From NCBI RefSeq assembly GCF_000739015.1, contig NZ_JPUG01000073.1:124001-188000 (forward strand): DNA of 64,000 bases. Direction: 5' to 3'. Positions 33,263 through 41,642 of this stretch are shown in pieces; the first letter of the stretch is position 1; each line of letters begins with the position of its first letter. The notes under the pieces were generated by a model. That model was not told the origin of the DNA. It saw nothing but the letters and a program-made list of their open reading frames with translations, and searched no databases. Origin of the DNA: Microvirga sp. BSC39. GTDB taxonomy: Bacteria; Pseudomonadota; Alphaproteobacteria; Rhizobiales; Beijerinckiaceae. A program made the translations under genes and the position numbers.

Positions 33263-35818
33263 GTGCGCCGCGTTCTGATCCCCTTCCTGCTGGGCCTGCA
33301 AGCGATCGGTGCACCAAGCGCACTCGCTCAGGCGACGCCATTCAACATGGCTCCTGGCGGCTCAAGCGGGCAACAGACGAGCCCGGCGCCGGCGCCAAAT
33401 CAGGCGGCGCCTGCTTCCCCCTTCGACATGCGCCAGCCCGGCTCGCCACCGGCTGCAGCACCAACTCCACGACCGGCAGATCCGACGCCGTCAGCCGGCA
33501 CAGCCGCGCCCTTCAGCATGGGACCGCGCAATGCAGCTCCCTCGGCAGGGGCGGTTGGAAACGCTCCCTCGCCCGTCCGTGCGCCGGTTGCCACCACTGC
33601 TCCGGCGGCGCGCAGCGTTGCGCGCATCGAGCGGCCGATCCTTCCCTTCGAGACGCTCCGCTTCGAGGGTGAAACAGACGCCAGATCCTGGACCTTCCAT
33701 CTCACGCAGGACGAGGCCGCGAGCGGCGCGACCTTCTCCATGGGATACAAGAATGCCGTCGTGGTCATGCCCGAGGGCTCTCGCCTGAGGATCGCGATCA
33801 ACGGAGAATCCGTGCTCGACACGCCGATCTCCTCGTCGAACGACATCAAGCGCGTGACGTCGTCGATCCGCCCCGGCCTTCTCCGCCCGGGGCAGAACAT
33901 CATCCGCATGGAAGCCCTTCAGCGCCATCGGACGGACTGCACCATTGCGGCCACCTATGAGCTCTGGACCGACGTGGATTCAGCCTCCACGCGCCTCATC
34001 TTCGCCGAGGGGGCGACCAAGACTCTTCGCGGCTTGGACGATCTGCCAGCCGTGGGGGTGGACAACACGGGTGTCACGACGATCCGGGTGGTTGCACCCA
34101 AGATCTACAGGCCCGAGATGCGGGACCGGCTGCTGCGTCTCGTGCAGACGGTGGCCCTGCGTGGACGCTATGCCCATCCCGTGATCCAGGTGATGGAATC
34201 CGATCCGGGTCCCTCGCCTGTCGGGACCATCAAGGTCGCCATGGGCCTGGCCGGCGAGTTGCGCGGCCTCGTGTCCGGCATTCCGGACGCTGCTTCGGTG
34301 CAGCCCCTGACCATGATGATGCAGGAGCCGGGCTCCAGCGGCTCGACCCTGGTGGTCGCAGGCCCCACCTGGCAGGATCTCGACACGGCGATCGGAATCG
34401 TCAGGACTCAGACCCTCAACCCGCTCAATGCCGATCGCGGGATGATCGACACGGCCTCCTGGCACTGGCCCGAGGTTCCGACAGCCTTCGGTGATCAGTC
34501 CTTCCGCTTTGCCGAGCTTGGCGTGCCGACGCAGGAATTTTCCGGCCGGCGCCTGAAGACGGATCTCGCCATCAATCTTCCATCGGACTTCTATGCCACC
34601 GAATACGGGGAAGCGATCCTGCACCTCGATGCAGCCTATACGTCGGCGGTCCGACCCGGCAGCCACGTGAACGTATTCGTCAACGGCATGATCAGCACGC
34701 AGATGACGATCACCACGCAAGGCGACATCGTGCGGCGGCATACCGTCCGTGTCCCGCTCAAGAACTTCAGGTCCGGGCTCAACCGCATTTCCCTCGAAGC
34801 GGCCTTGAACACGGACGCAGACGCACGCTGCGCACCGGGAGAAACCCTCTCCGAGACGAACCGCTTCGTGCTGTTCGACACCACGACCCTCGAGTTTCCG
34901 AAGTTCGGCCGGATCGGCCGCCTGCCCGATCTGGCGGTTCTCGGGGCCGGTCGCTTCTCCGACGAAGACCTGCCCACCACCGTCGTCCTCGCGCGGCCCG
35001 ACCCGTTGAACCTTTCCGCTGCCGGAACCCTGCTGGCCCGCATGGCGCGCAGCGCCGGCCAGCCGGTTCGGGCGCAGTTCGCCAATGCGGCTTCAGCCGA
35101 TACCGAATCCGTTCTGTTCATCGGCGCGGTCGACCAGATCCCACCCGGCATGCTCAACCGCGTGCGGGTGACGGAGCACCTGCGCATGCTCTGGCCCTCG
35201 ACGCCGGTTGCCGGCGACAAAGGAGCGGCCCAGACCGCCAGCGCGGATTTCACCATGCCTCTGAGCCAGGCATCGCCCAATCAAACGGCCTCGACCGACG
35301 AGGTCCGCCGGCGCTGGTCCGACACGTTCCAGCGCCGCGGCGTCATTCAGCAGACGATCGGGGCCGTGCAGGACTGGCTGGAGAAAACCTTCAGCCTCTC
35401 CCTCTCGTCGTTGCGGCTGGAGGAGCGCACCGACGCGCCCTACGAACCGCCGCAGCGGGCCTCCCTGCTCATGGCCCAGAGCCGAACGGAAGATGCGGGC
35501 GTCTGGACGCTCGTGACGGCCCGCACGGACCGCGCCCTGGCGGACGAGATGGCTCGCCTGGCCAACCCCCTGCTCTGGTCGCAGGTCTCGGGACGCGCGA
35601 TCGCCCTGGAGCCGCGGGAGATGAAGCTGCAGATCGAGCCCATCAACGATTACCGCTTCGTGCAGACCCAGCCGCTTTCGGTGACGAATCTTCGCCTCGT
35701 CGCGGCGAACTGGATGTCCGCCAACATCCTCCAGTATGCACTCGTCATGCTGGTATGCTGCACGTTCCTCGGCGTCGCCACCGCCCTGCTCCTGAGCCGG
35801 CTGGGACGACGCTCATGA
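33263..35818 (+). CDS. bcsB: Cellulose synthase periplasmic subunit BcsB
   Basis: The 851-residue protein guides the glucan through the periplasm and anchors BcsA with a C-terminal helix (NILQYALVMLVCCTFLGVATALL). A signal peptide (MRRVLIPFLLGLQAIGAPSALA) is followed by about 90 residues of Pro/Ala-rich linker holding three PF-x-M repeats (ATPFNM, ASPFDM, AAPFSM), then the BcsB carbohydrate-binding and flavodoxin-like domains starting near LPFETLRFEGE. It starts with GTG at 33263, 9 bases after bcsA. Its stop overlaps bcsZ (ATGA). Confidence 0.93.
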   Translation: MRRVLIPFLLGLQAIGAPSALAQATPFNMAPGGSSGQQTSPAPAPNQAAPASPFDMRQPGSPPAAAPTPRPADPTPSAGTAAPFSMGPRNAAPSAGAVGNAPSPVRAPVATTAPAARSVARIERPILPFETLRFEGETDARSWTFHLTQDEAASGATFSMGYKNAVVVMPEGSRLRIAINGESVLDTPISSSNDIKRVTSSIRPGLLRPGQNIIRMEALQRHRTDCTIAATYELWTDVDSASTRLIFAEGATKTLRGLDDLPAVGVDNTGVTTIRVVAPKIYRPEMRDRLLRLVQTVALRGRYAHPVIQVMESDPGPSPVGTIKVAMGLAGELRGLVSGIPDAASVQPLTMMMQEPGSSGSTLVVAGPTWQDLDTAIGIVRTQTLNPLNADRGMIDTASWHWPEVPTAFGDQSFRFAELGVPTQEFSGRRLKTDLAINLPSDFYATEYGEAILHLDAAYTSAVRPGSHVNVFVNGMISTQMTITTQGDIVRRHTVRVPLKNFRSGLNRISLEAALNTDADARCAPGETLSETNRFVLFDTTTLEFPKFGRIGRLPDLAVLGAGRFSDEDLPTTVVLARPDPLNLSAAGTLLARMARSAGQPVRAQFANAASADTESVLFIGAVDQIPPGMLNRVRVTEHLRMLWPSTPVAGDKGAAQTASADFTMPLSQASPNQTASTDEVRRRWSDTFQRRGVIQQTIGAVQDWLEKTFSLSLSSLRLEERTDAPYEPPQRASLLMAQSRTEDAGVWTLVTARTDRALADEMARLANPLLWSQVSGRAIALEPREMKLQIEPINDYRFVQTQPLSVTNLRLVAANWMSANILQYALVMLVCCTFLGVATALLLSRLGRRS

Positions 35819-36927
35819 CGCTGCAGGTGTCTCGCCGCGCGCCGTTCCTGCCATGGCTTGTCGCCATATTCTCCCTCGTCATGGTGATGAGCGCATCGTC
35901 CCAGAACCTCTCCGTTCAGCCGCTGAAGATCGTGGGAACCGTCTCGGCGGCCGATTGGGAGGCGTACCGCTCCCGGTTCGTCGAGGACAGCGGCCGGGTG
36001 GTCGATACAGCCAACGGCAACATCAGCCACAGCGAAGGCCAGGGCTACGGCCTGCTTCTGGCGCTCGCGGCCTCAGACCGGCGCTCCTTCGAGCAGATCT
36101 GGAGCTTCACCTTCACCGAGCTCCTCATCCGGGACGACGGTCTGGCAGTGTGGAAGTGGGACCCTGAGGCGAAGCCCCGGGTGACGGACCGCAACAACGC
36201 CACGGATGGCGATCTTCTCATCGCCTACGCGCTGGCAAAGGCCGGGGAGGTCTGGCAGGAACCCCGCTATACCGCTGCAGCCCGGAAGCTCGCCAAGGCC
36301 ATCGGCAAGAACACCTTTGCCCGAAGCGGGCGCTCCCTCCTTCTCCTGCCCGGCGCCGACGGCTTTGGAGCCGGGGACCGTCCAGACGGCCCGGTGGTCA
36401 ACCTTTCCTACTGGGTCTTCGAGGCCTTTCCCGTGATGGCGGCGCTCGCGCCGGAATACGAATGGAATCGCGTCTGGCGCGACGGGGTGCTGCTTCTTCA
36501 GCAGGCCGCCTCGGGCCGCGTGCGGCTTCCGGCGGACTGGCTCTCCCTTGAGAACGGATTGCAGCCCAAGCCGGCAGACGGCTTCCCGCCGGAGTTTGGT
36601 TACAACTCCTTAAGGATACCGCTTTACCTGTTGAGAGCAGGGATGACGGATATGGAGTGGCTGAGAGCCCTCAAGCAGCGCTGGTCTGCGGAGAACGAAG
36701 GCGTTGCCGTGGTCAACGTGGTGACCGGACAGATCCGGGAACGGCTGGCGGACCAGGGTTATGCCATTCTTCACGCGGCTCTGGCCTGTGCGCTCGACGG
36801 AACGCCTGTTCCGGCAGCGCTGAGAACCTTCGAGCCAAGCCTCTATTACCCGTCGACCCTGTACCTTTTGGCGAAATCCCTGCTGGGTGAGAAATATCCG
36901 CAATGCGTCTCGTCGGCAGCGCCATAA
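35815..36927 (+). CDS. bcsZ: Cellulose-operon endoglucanase (GH8)
   Basis: The 370-residue periplasmic endo-1,4-beta-glucanase trims or edits nascent cellulose. A signal peptide (FLPWLVAIFSLVMVMSASSQ) is followed by the GH8 motif GNISHSEGQGYGLLLAL with the likely acid Glu74, VWKWDPEAKPRVTDRNNATDGDLLIAYAL, and NLSYWVFEAFP near the active cleft. The ATG at 35815 overlaps the bcsB stop by 4 bases. The open frame reaches back to 35755, but those residues lie inside bcsB. Confidence 0.93.
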   Translation: MTLQVSRRAPFLPWLVAIFSLVMVMSASSQNLSVQPLKIVGTVSAADWEAYRSRFVEDSGRVVDTANGNISHSEGQGYGLLLALAASDRRSFEQIWSFTFTELLIRDDGLAVWKWDPEAKPRVTDRNNATDGDLLIAYALAKAGEVWQEPRYTAAARKLAKAIGKNTFARSGRSLLLLPGADGFGAGDRPDGPVVNLSYWVFEAFPVMAALAPEYEWNRVWRDGVLLLQQAASGRVRLPADWLSLENGLQPKPADGFPPEFGYNSLRIPLYLLRAGMTDMEWLRALKQRWSAENEGVAVVNVVTGQIRERLADQGYAILHAALACALDGTPVPAALRTFEPSLYYPSTLYLLAKSLLGEKYPQCVSSAAP

Positions 36928-38996
36928 CGACTGCGATCCTGATTCTGGGATTTGCAGCCATTGCGCAGCAGACCGGCCCCGGCGCCCAGCCGCCCGCCGG
37001 ACCGCAGCCGTCCGAGTCACCTCCCGTCAATGGATCTCAGCCGCAGGTCGACGAATCCGCTCTGCGCTATTTCGCATCCCAGGGCGATACCCGAAGGGTG
37101 AACGCCGAGATCGCTCGGCTTCGCGCTCTTTATCCCAACTGGACCCCGCCTAGCGATCTGTCGCAACTCTCCGCAGGTGGCAACGCGGCACCCGACCCGA
37201 TTATCGAGCGCCTGTGGAACCTCTACCGCGAAGACCGGATCGCCGAAGTCCGCGCCGCGATTGCCGAACGCCAGGCCGCGGACTCGAACTGGAAGCCGCC
37301 GGAGGAACTGGTCACGGCTCTCGAAACGGTGGAGGCGCGCCGCCGTCTGGTGAATGCTTCCGATTCCGGCCAATGGCAGACCGTGCTGTCCGTGGCGACG
37401 GAATCCCCCGGCCTTCTCACCTGCACGAATGTGGACGTGCTCTGGCGCGTGGCGGAGGCGTTCGCCCGGACGGATCAGCCCACCCGGACCCGGGATGTCT
37501 ACACCTATCTCCTGATGAACTGCGCCAATCCGGCCGAACGCCTCGCGACATTGCAGAAAGCCCTCACCCTGCTGCCGGAACAGCAGGTCACGGATCTGCT
37601 CCAGTTCGAGGGCCGGACCGGCGAGACCCCGGACGATTTCGGCTCCATCCGCGACGAGCTGGCCCGCCGCAGGGTCGAGCGCGCTTCCCTCGACAGCAAG
37701 ATGACCGCGTCGGCCGAGGATCTCGCGGCGGTCGAGCGGCTGATCCGGAACACGAACGAGGCCGGCCCGGTGCTGGTCCTCGGCTGGTACAACTACCACC
37801 ATGGCAATCCGGCACGGGCGCTCGAGCTGTTCAAGACGGCCCTCGACCGCAACGGCGCCGCCAAGGCGGCCGAAGGCTATGCCATGTCCTTGAGGGCGCT
37901 CGAACGGCTCGCGGAGGCCGAGGCCTTTGCCTATGAGTGGCGCGAGCGCGCTCCCGAGAACATGAAGATCTACCTGGACATCGCCACGGCGCTCCTCAGC
38001 CAGGATCCGCCGCCGCGGCTCGATGCTCAAGTGGTTGGCCGGATCGTTCCGGCCGTGACGGCACAGCGCTTCCCCGACGCCGCTCAGGCTCTCGGCTGGT
38101 ATTCCTACAACACGGAGCAGATCCGCACTGCGCGGGACTGGTTCCGCACGGCTCTCGGCTGGAAGCCCGAGGATGAACCCTCGGCCTACGGCCTTGCCTT
38201 GTCCACGCAGCGCCTGAACGAGCGGGCGGCGTTCAACGCCGTTGTCGCCCGGTGGCGGAACCGTTCAGAACGCATCGCCGATCTCGCGGATGGCACCAAT
38301 GCCCGCTCCGGGCAGCGATCCGCTCCGGTCCAGCCGCGGGTCGAGGTGGATGCCACGCCTCGCCCTGCCGTGTCCCGTCAGGTCACGGTGGAGCGTGTCG
38401 AGGTTGAACAGCCTCTCGTCCGGACCGAGGAGGGTGTGCGGGTCCGCCAGACCCAGGCCCGTTCCGTCCTGGGGCGCAGCTGCGCCATGACGCGCAACCC
38501 CGCGGGCCTCTCCGGCGACGCGGCTCTCACCCGGGGCTGGTGCCTGATGGAGATCAACCGGCCTCTGGAGGCCGTCGCCGCCTTCGACCAGGCGATCGCC
38601 ACCGGCAGCAGCCGGTCCCGCGAAGAAGCCGCCTATGGCAAGTCCCTGGCCTATCTGCGCAAGAACCTGACCTCCGAGGCCGCCGTCGCGGCCGCCGAGG
38701 CGCCCCAGACCCGCTCGCGCCAGGTGGAGCTCGGAGCGTCGATCCTGACCCAGCGGGCCCTGGCAGCCTATCGCGACAAGCGCTACGTCGAGACCCTTCT
38801 TGCCTTGAGCGAGCGGGCGCGGCTCGTGCCGGAGCAGAACGATCTGCTGCTGATTCGCGGCTGGTCCTATTTCAATCTCGGGCGCTACAAAGACGCCGAG
38901 CAGGTCTTCCGGGCCGTCCAGCGGACCGGTCATTCGGAAGAGGCCAGCGTCGGACTGAACGCTATCCGCGAGGCCACCGATCAGGTGGCCCAGTAG
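36903..38996 (+). CDS. TPR protein of the cellulose operon (BcsC/BcsK-like, no beta-barrel)
   Basis: The 697-residue exported protein starts with a signal peptide (MRLVGSAITTAILILGFAAIA) and a proline-rich stretch. Many TPR-like helical pairs follow, for example PVLVLGWYNYHHGNPARALELFKTAL and LLIRGWSYFNLGRYKDAEQVFRAV. Unlike E. coli BcsC there is no C-terminal outer-membrane barrel, which agrees with the TPR protein in class III (rhizobial) bcs operons. It probably forms a periplasmic scaffold for the glucan exit path. The start overlaps bcsZ by 25 bases, so the genes are coupled. It is the last gene of this unit. Confidence 0.8.
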   Translation: MRLVGSAITTAILILGFAAIAQQTGPGAQPPAGPQPSESPPVNGSQPQVDESALRYFASQGDTRRVNAEIARLRALYPNWTPPSDLSQLSAGGNAAPDPIIERLWNLYREDRIAEVRAAIAERQAADSNWKPPEELVTALETVEARRRLVNASDSGQWQTVLSVATESPGLLTCTNVDVLWRVAEAFARTDQPTRTRDVYTYLLMNCANPAERLATLQKALTLLPEQQVTDLLQFEGRTGETPDDFGSIRDELARRRVERASLDSKMTASAEDLAAVERLIRNTNEAGPVLVLGWYNYHHGNPARALELFKTALDRNGAAKAAEGYAMSLRALERLAEAEAFAYEWRERAPENMKIYLDIATALLSQDPPPRLDAQVVGRIVPAVTAQRFPDAAQALGWYSYNTEQIRTARDWFRTALGWKPEDEPSAYGLALSTQRLNERAAFNAVVARWRNRSERIADLADGTNARSGQRSAPVQPRVEVDATPRPAVSRQVTVERVEVEQPLVRTEEGVRVRQTQARSVLGRSCAMTRNPAGLSGDAALTRGWCLMEINRPLEAVAAFDQAIATGSSRSREEAAYGKSLAYLRKNLTSEAAVAAAEAPQTRSRQVELGASILTQRALAAYRDKRYVETLLALSERARLVPEQNDLLLIRGWSYFNLGRYKDAEQVFRAVQRTGHSEEASVGLNAIREATDQVAQ

Positions 38997-39090
38997 CAGC
39001 CTGACCGTGCGGTTGCCTGGGGCGGCCCGGTGCCTATCTAATGTTCACCAAGACCTTCACCCCCCGAACCGGCGTCCAGCGATCTGATCC

Positions 39091-39597
39091 ATGGCGAGCC
39101 TGCAGATCATAATCTTCGATGTGTGCGGCACCGCCTGTGCCCTGCACCGGAGCGCCGTGCGCGAGTTCCTGCCCCTGCCCCGCCTGTGGCGCCCCCCGGC
39201 CATGCCCCGGCCGGTCGCCGGCTTCTTCAATCTCGGCGGAGACGCGGTTCCGGTCCTTCGGCTCGACGTGCTGTTCGGCCTTCAGAAGGCTGAGGACGCT
39301 CCGGAGGCCGATCTCTACCGGCACCTGATCCTGATCGGAGCCGGTGGCTCGGCCGGCCCCAGCGCACTCCTTGTCGACCGGGTTCTGGATGTGGCGACGG
39401 TGAATGCCGCGCAGCTCTCGGACGTCAAACAGGCCGAGACCCTGAACGGCTGCGTCGAAGCCGAAGTCACCTGGGGTGACCGGCTCGTGCATCTCCTTTC
39501 CGCCGAGCGGATCCTGCTTAGGGAAGAACAGCAGGCCCTGGCGGAACTCGGACGCCAGGCTCAAAGCCGCCTTGACGAATGGGCGGTGTCGGCCTGA
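39091..39597 (+). CDS. cheW: CheW-like adaptor (first, WspB-like position)
   Basis: The 168-residue single CheW domain has CALHRSAVREFLPLPRLWRPPAMPRPVAGFFNLGGDAVPVLRLDVLFG, the usual GxxxxRGxxxPV-like region. It links the receptor to CheA at the membrane. It opens the chemosensory operon, 94 bases after the cellulose operon. The first start has no clear RBS. Its TGA overlaps the next ATG. Confidence 0.83.
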   Translation: MASLQIIIFDVCGTACALHRSAVREFLPLPRLWRPPAMPRPVAGFFNLGGDAVPVLRLDVLFGLQKAEDAPEADLYRHLILIGAGGSAGPSALLVDRVLDVATVNAAQLSDVKQAETLNGCVEAEVTWGDRLVHLLSAERILLREEQQALAELGRQAQSRLDEWAVSA

Positions 39598-41039
39598 TGG
39601 CCGCACGGACCAATCCTGTTCCGCAGCTCGACGCCGGCTTTCCCCACCTGAAAAGCCGTGTGATCGAGCGTACGGGGCATTTCTACTATCAGGACAAGGA
39701 CGACCTCCTGTGGGAGCGCGTGCGCAAGCGCCTGCGCGCCACGGGCCTGCCCGATTCCAGCGCCTATCTGACTCTGCTCGACGACCTGATCTCGGGCCCG
39801 GCGGAATGGGGAAAGCTAGAGGCCGAGATCACCATCGGCGAAACTTTCTTCTTCCGCTACGCGGAGCAGTTCGCCGCCCTGCGCGAGACCATCCTGCCCG
39901 AGATCATCGCCAGGAAAGCCGCCACGCGGCGGCTGCGGATCTGGAGCGCCGGATGCTCGACCGGAGCCGAGCCTTACTCCCTGGCCATTCTGGCCAATGA
40001 GATCCTCGGCGAGAGCCTGGGAGCGTGGCGCGTCAGCATTGTCGGAACCGACATCAACGACAGCTTCCTGAAAGCGGCCCGGCAGGCGCGATTCGGCAAA
40101 TGGGCGCTTCGCTCCATGCCCGAGGAGCAGCGGCAGCGCTATTTCGTCGGCACTGGCAAGGAGCAGTGGGAGGTGCGGCGGGAGTTCCGCGCCCTGGTGC
40201 GTTTCGAGCGGCACAACCTGCTGAGCCTGCTCGATGGCACCTCGCCGCTTGAAATCACCGACTTCGACCTGATCCTGTGCAGGAACGTCCTCATCTACTT
40301 CCATCCCGACACGGTCACCCGGATCGTCGAGGCCCTGCGCGACCGACTGGGCGACGATGGCTGGATGCTGCTGGGCCACGCCGAGCCCAACCCTGCGTTC
40401 TCCACGATGATGCAGATTCTGAACCTGCCTGGGACTGTCGCCTACCGGCGTGGCGCCGGCACTGCGCCACTGCCAGTGCCTGTCCCGTCGCAACCCAGGG
40501 CCACCCTGCAGGAGTGGAAACCCCTTCTGCCTGAACCGGGACTTGAAGCGCCACCTCGCACACCGGCCCTCCCGCGCCTCACGAAGACCCAGCAGAAGGC
40601 ACCACCTCTTCCCGTACCCCAGGCGGCCGGCGATCTTCTCGGCGATATCAAGACGCGCGCGAATGCGGGCGACTTTGCAGCGGCCGCGGAACTCTGCCGG
40701 AGGGCTCTCGTCACCGAGCCCCTGAATGCCGCGCTGTATTTTTACCAAGGCCTCATTCTTCGGGCACTGGGGCGCCCTGACGAGGCTGAGAAAAGCTTCC
40801 TTAAGAGCCTTTATCTCGATAAGAACTTCGCCATGGCTCACTACCATCTCGGACTCCTGCTGCTCGCCGAGGGACGGTCGGCCCCTGGGCGTCGCTCCCT
40901 GACCCATGCGGCTCAGAGCGTCGCAGCGGTGGCAGACGATTGCCCGCTCGACGAAGGGGACGGGGTGACCGCGAGGGAATTGCGTGACCTGGTGCGCATC
41001 CACCTCGATGCGGCAAGGCCGTCGAGACGGAAGGCATGA
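39597..41039 (+). CDS. cheR: CheR methyltransferase with C-terminal TPR repeats (WspC-like)
   Basis: Transfers methyl groups from S-adenosylmethionine to receptor glutamates. The 480 residues comprise the CheR N-terminal helices, the SAM-binding core (IWSAGCSTGAEPYSLAI about 115-131, GTDINDSFLKAA, FDLILCRNVLIYF) and, after a proline-rich linker, TPR units (AAAELCRRALVTEPLNAALYFYQ and AMAHYHLGLLLLAEG). CheR-TPR fusions mark the Wsp-type systems. The ATG at 39597 shares a base with the preceding stop. Confidence 0.92.
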   Translation: MAARTNPVPQLDAGFPHLKSRVIERTGHFYYQDKDDLLWERVRKRLRATGLPDSSAYLTLLDDLISGPAEWGKLEAEITIGETFFFRYAEQFAALRETILPEIIARKAATRRLRIWSAGCSTGAEPYSLAILANEILGESLGAWRVSIVGTDINDSFLKAARQARFGKWALRSMPEEQRQRYFVGTGKEQWEVRREFRALVRFERHNLLSLLDGTSPLEITDFDLILCRNVLIYFHPDTVTRIVEALRDRLGDDGWMLLGHAEPNPAFSTMMQILNLPGTVAYRRGAGTAPLPVPVPSQPRATLQEWKPLLPEPGLEAPPRTPALPRLTKTQQKAPPLPVPQAAGDLLGDIKTRANAGDFAAAAELCRRALVTEPLNAALYFYQGLILRALGRPDEAEKSFLKSLYLDKNFAMAHYHLGLLLLAEGRSAPGRRSLTHAAQSVAAVADDCPLDEGDGVTARELRDLVRIHLDAARPSRRKA

Positions 41040-41641
41040 CCATGGCGGAATCGGTGCGCCGCAAGCTGAGGCAGATCGAAAGAGGCAGGATCCGCTCGGC
41101 CGAGGAGCGGGTGCAGCATATCCTGGATGAGAGAACCGAGAGCCTCGCATCGCGGCGCAAGGATGGGGCATCTCCGGCACAGGCCCTGCCGCGCGCCCTT
41201 GTCTGCGGCTCCGGCCGCGAGCGCTTCGGGATTCCGATCGAGACCGTCGCCGAGGTGCTGCCCCCACAGAAATACATGCCCATTCCGGATGGACCGCCGG
41301 CCCTGGTCGGCCTGTTCGGCCGGAACGGGCGACTGGTGAGCGTGATCGACCTTGCGCTCGCGCTCGGCATCGAGCCATCCTCCACGGAGGATGAAGACCA
41401 CCATTTCGTGCTTCTCCGTCGCGATCAGCCGCAGGTAGCCCTCAGGGTCGACCGTGCCTATGCGGTCGCCGACATCCGTCCGCTGACGGGCGAGGACGCC
41501 GCGGGCTTCCGGAGCGATGCGGTGGCCGGCTATGCCCGCGTGCAGGACATCGCTGCCGAGCGGCCCGAAATCCTTTCACTTCTGGATACCGAGCGTCTTC
41601 TGCGCCCGTTCCTGCCCTCCTTCTCTGCTTCTGGAGCCTGA
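41036..41641 (+). CDS. cheW: CheW-like adaptor (second, WspD-like position)
   Basis: The 201-residue CheW domain is preceded by about 55 basic, helical residues (MTMAESVRRKLRQIERGRIRSAEERVQHILDERTE). The domain part reads LVCGSGRERFGIPIETVAEVLPP, then GPPALVGLFGRNGRLVSVIDLALALG. Its start overlaps the CheR stop (ATGA) and its stop lies one base before the receptor's GTG. Two CheW proteins flanking CheR match the order wspB-wspC-wspD. Confidence 0.88.
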   Translation: MTMAESVRRKLRQIERGRIRSAEERVQHILDERTESLASRRKDGASPAQALPRALVCGSGRERFGIPIETVAEVLPPQKYMPIPDGPPALVGLFGRNGRLVSVIDLALALGIEPSSTEDEDHHFVLLRRDQPQVALRVDRAYAVADIRPLTGEDAAGFRSDAVAGYARVQDIAAERPEILSLLDTERLLRPFLPSFSASGA

Positions 41642-41642
41642 C

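Noticed and set aside
31487..33301. 604-codon minus-strand frame over bcsA
   Set aside because: bcsA on the plus strand has all the catalytic motifs. The antisense translation is His/Glu/Arg-rich and has no domain.
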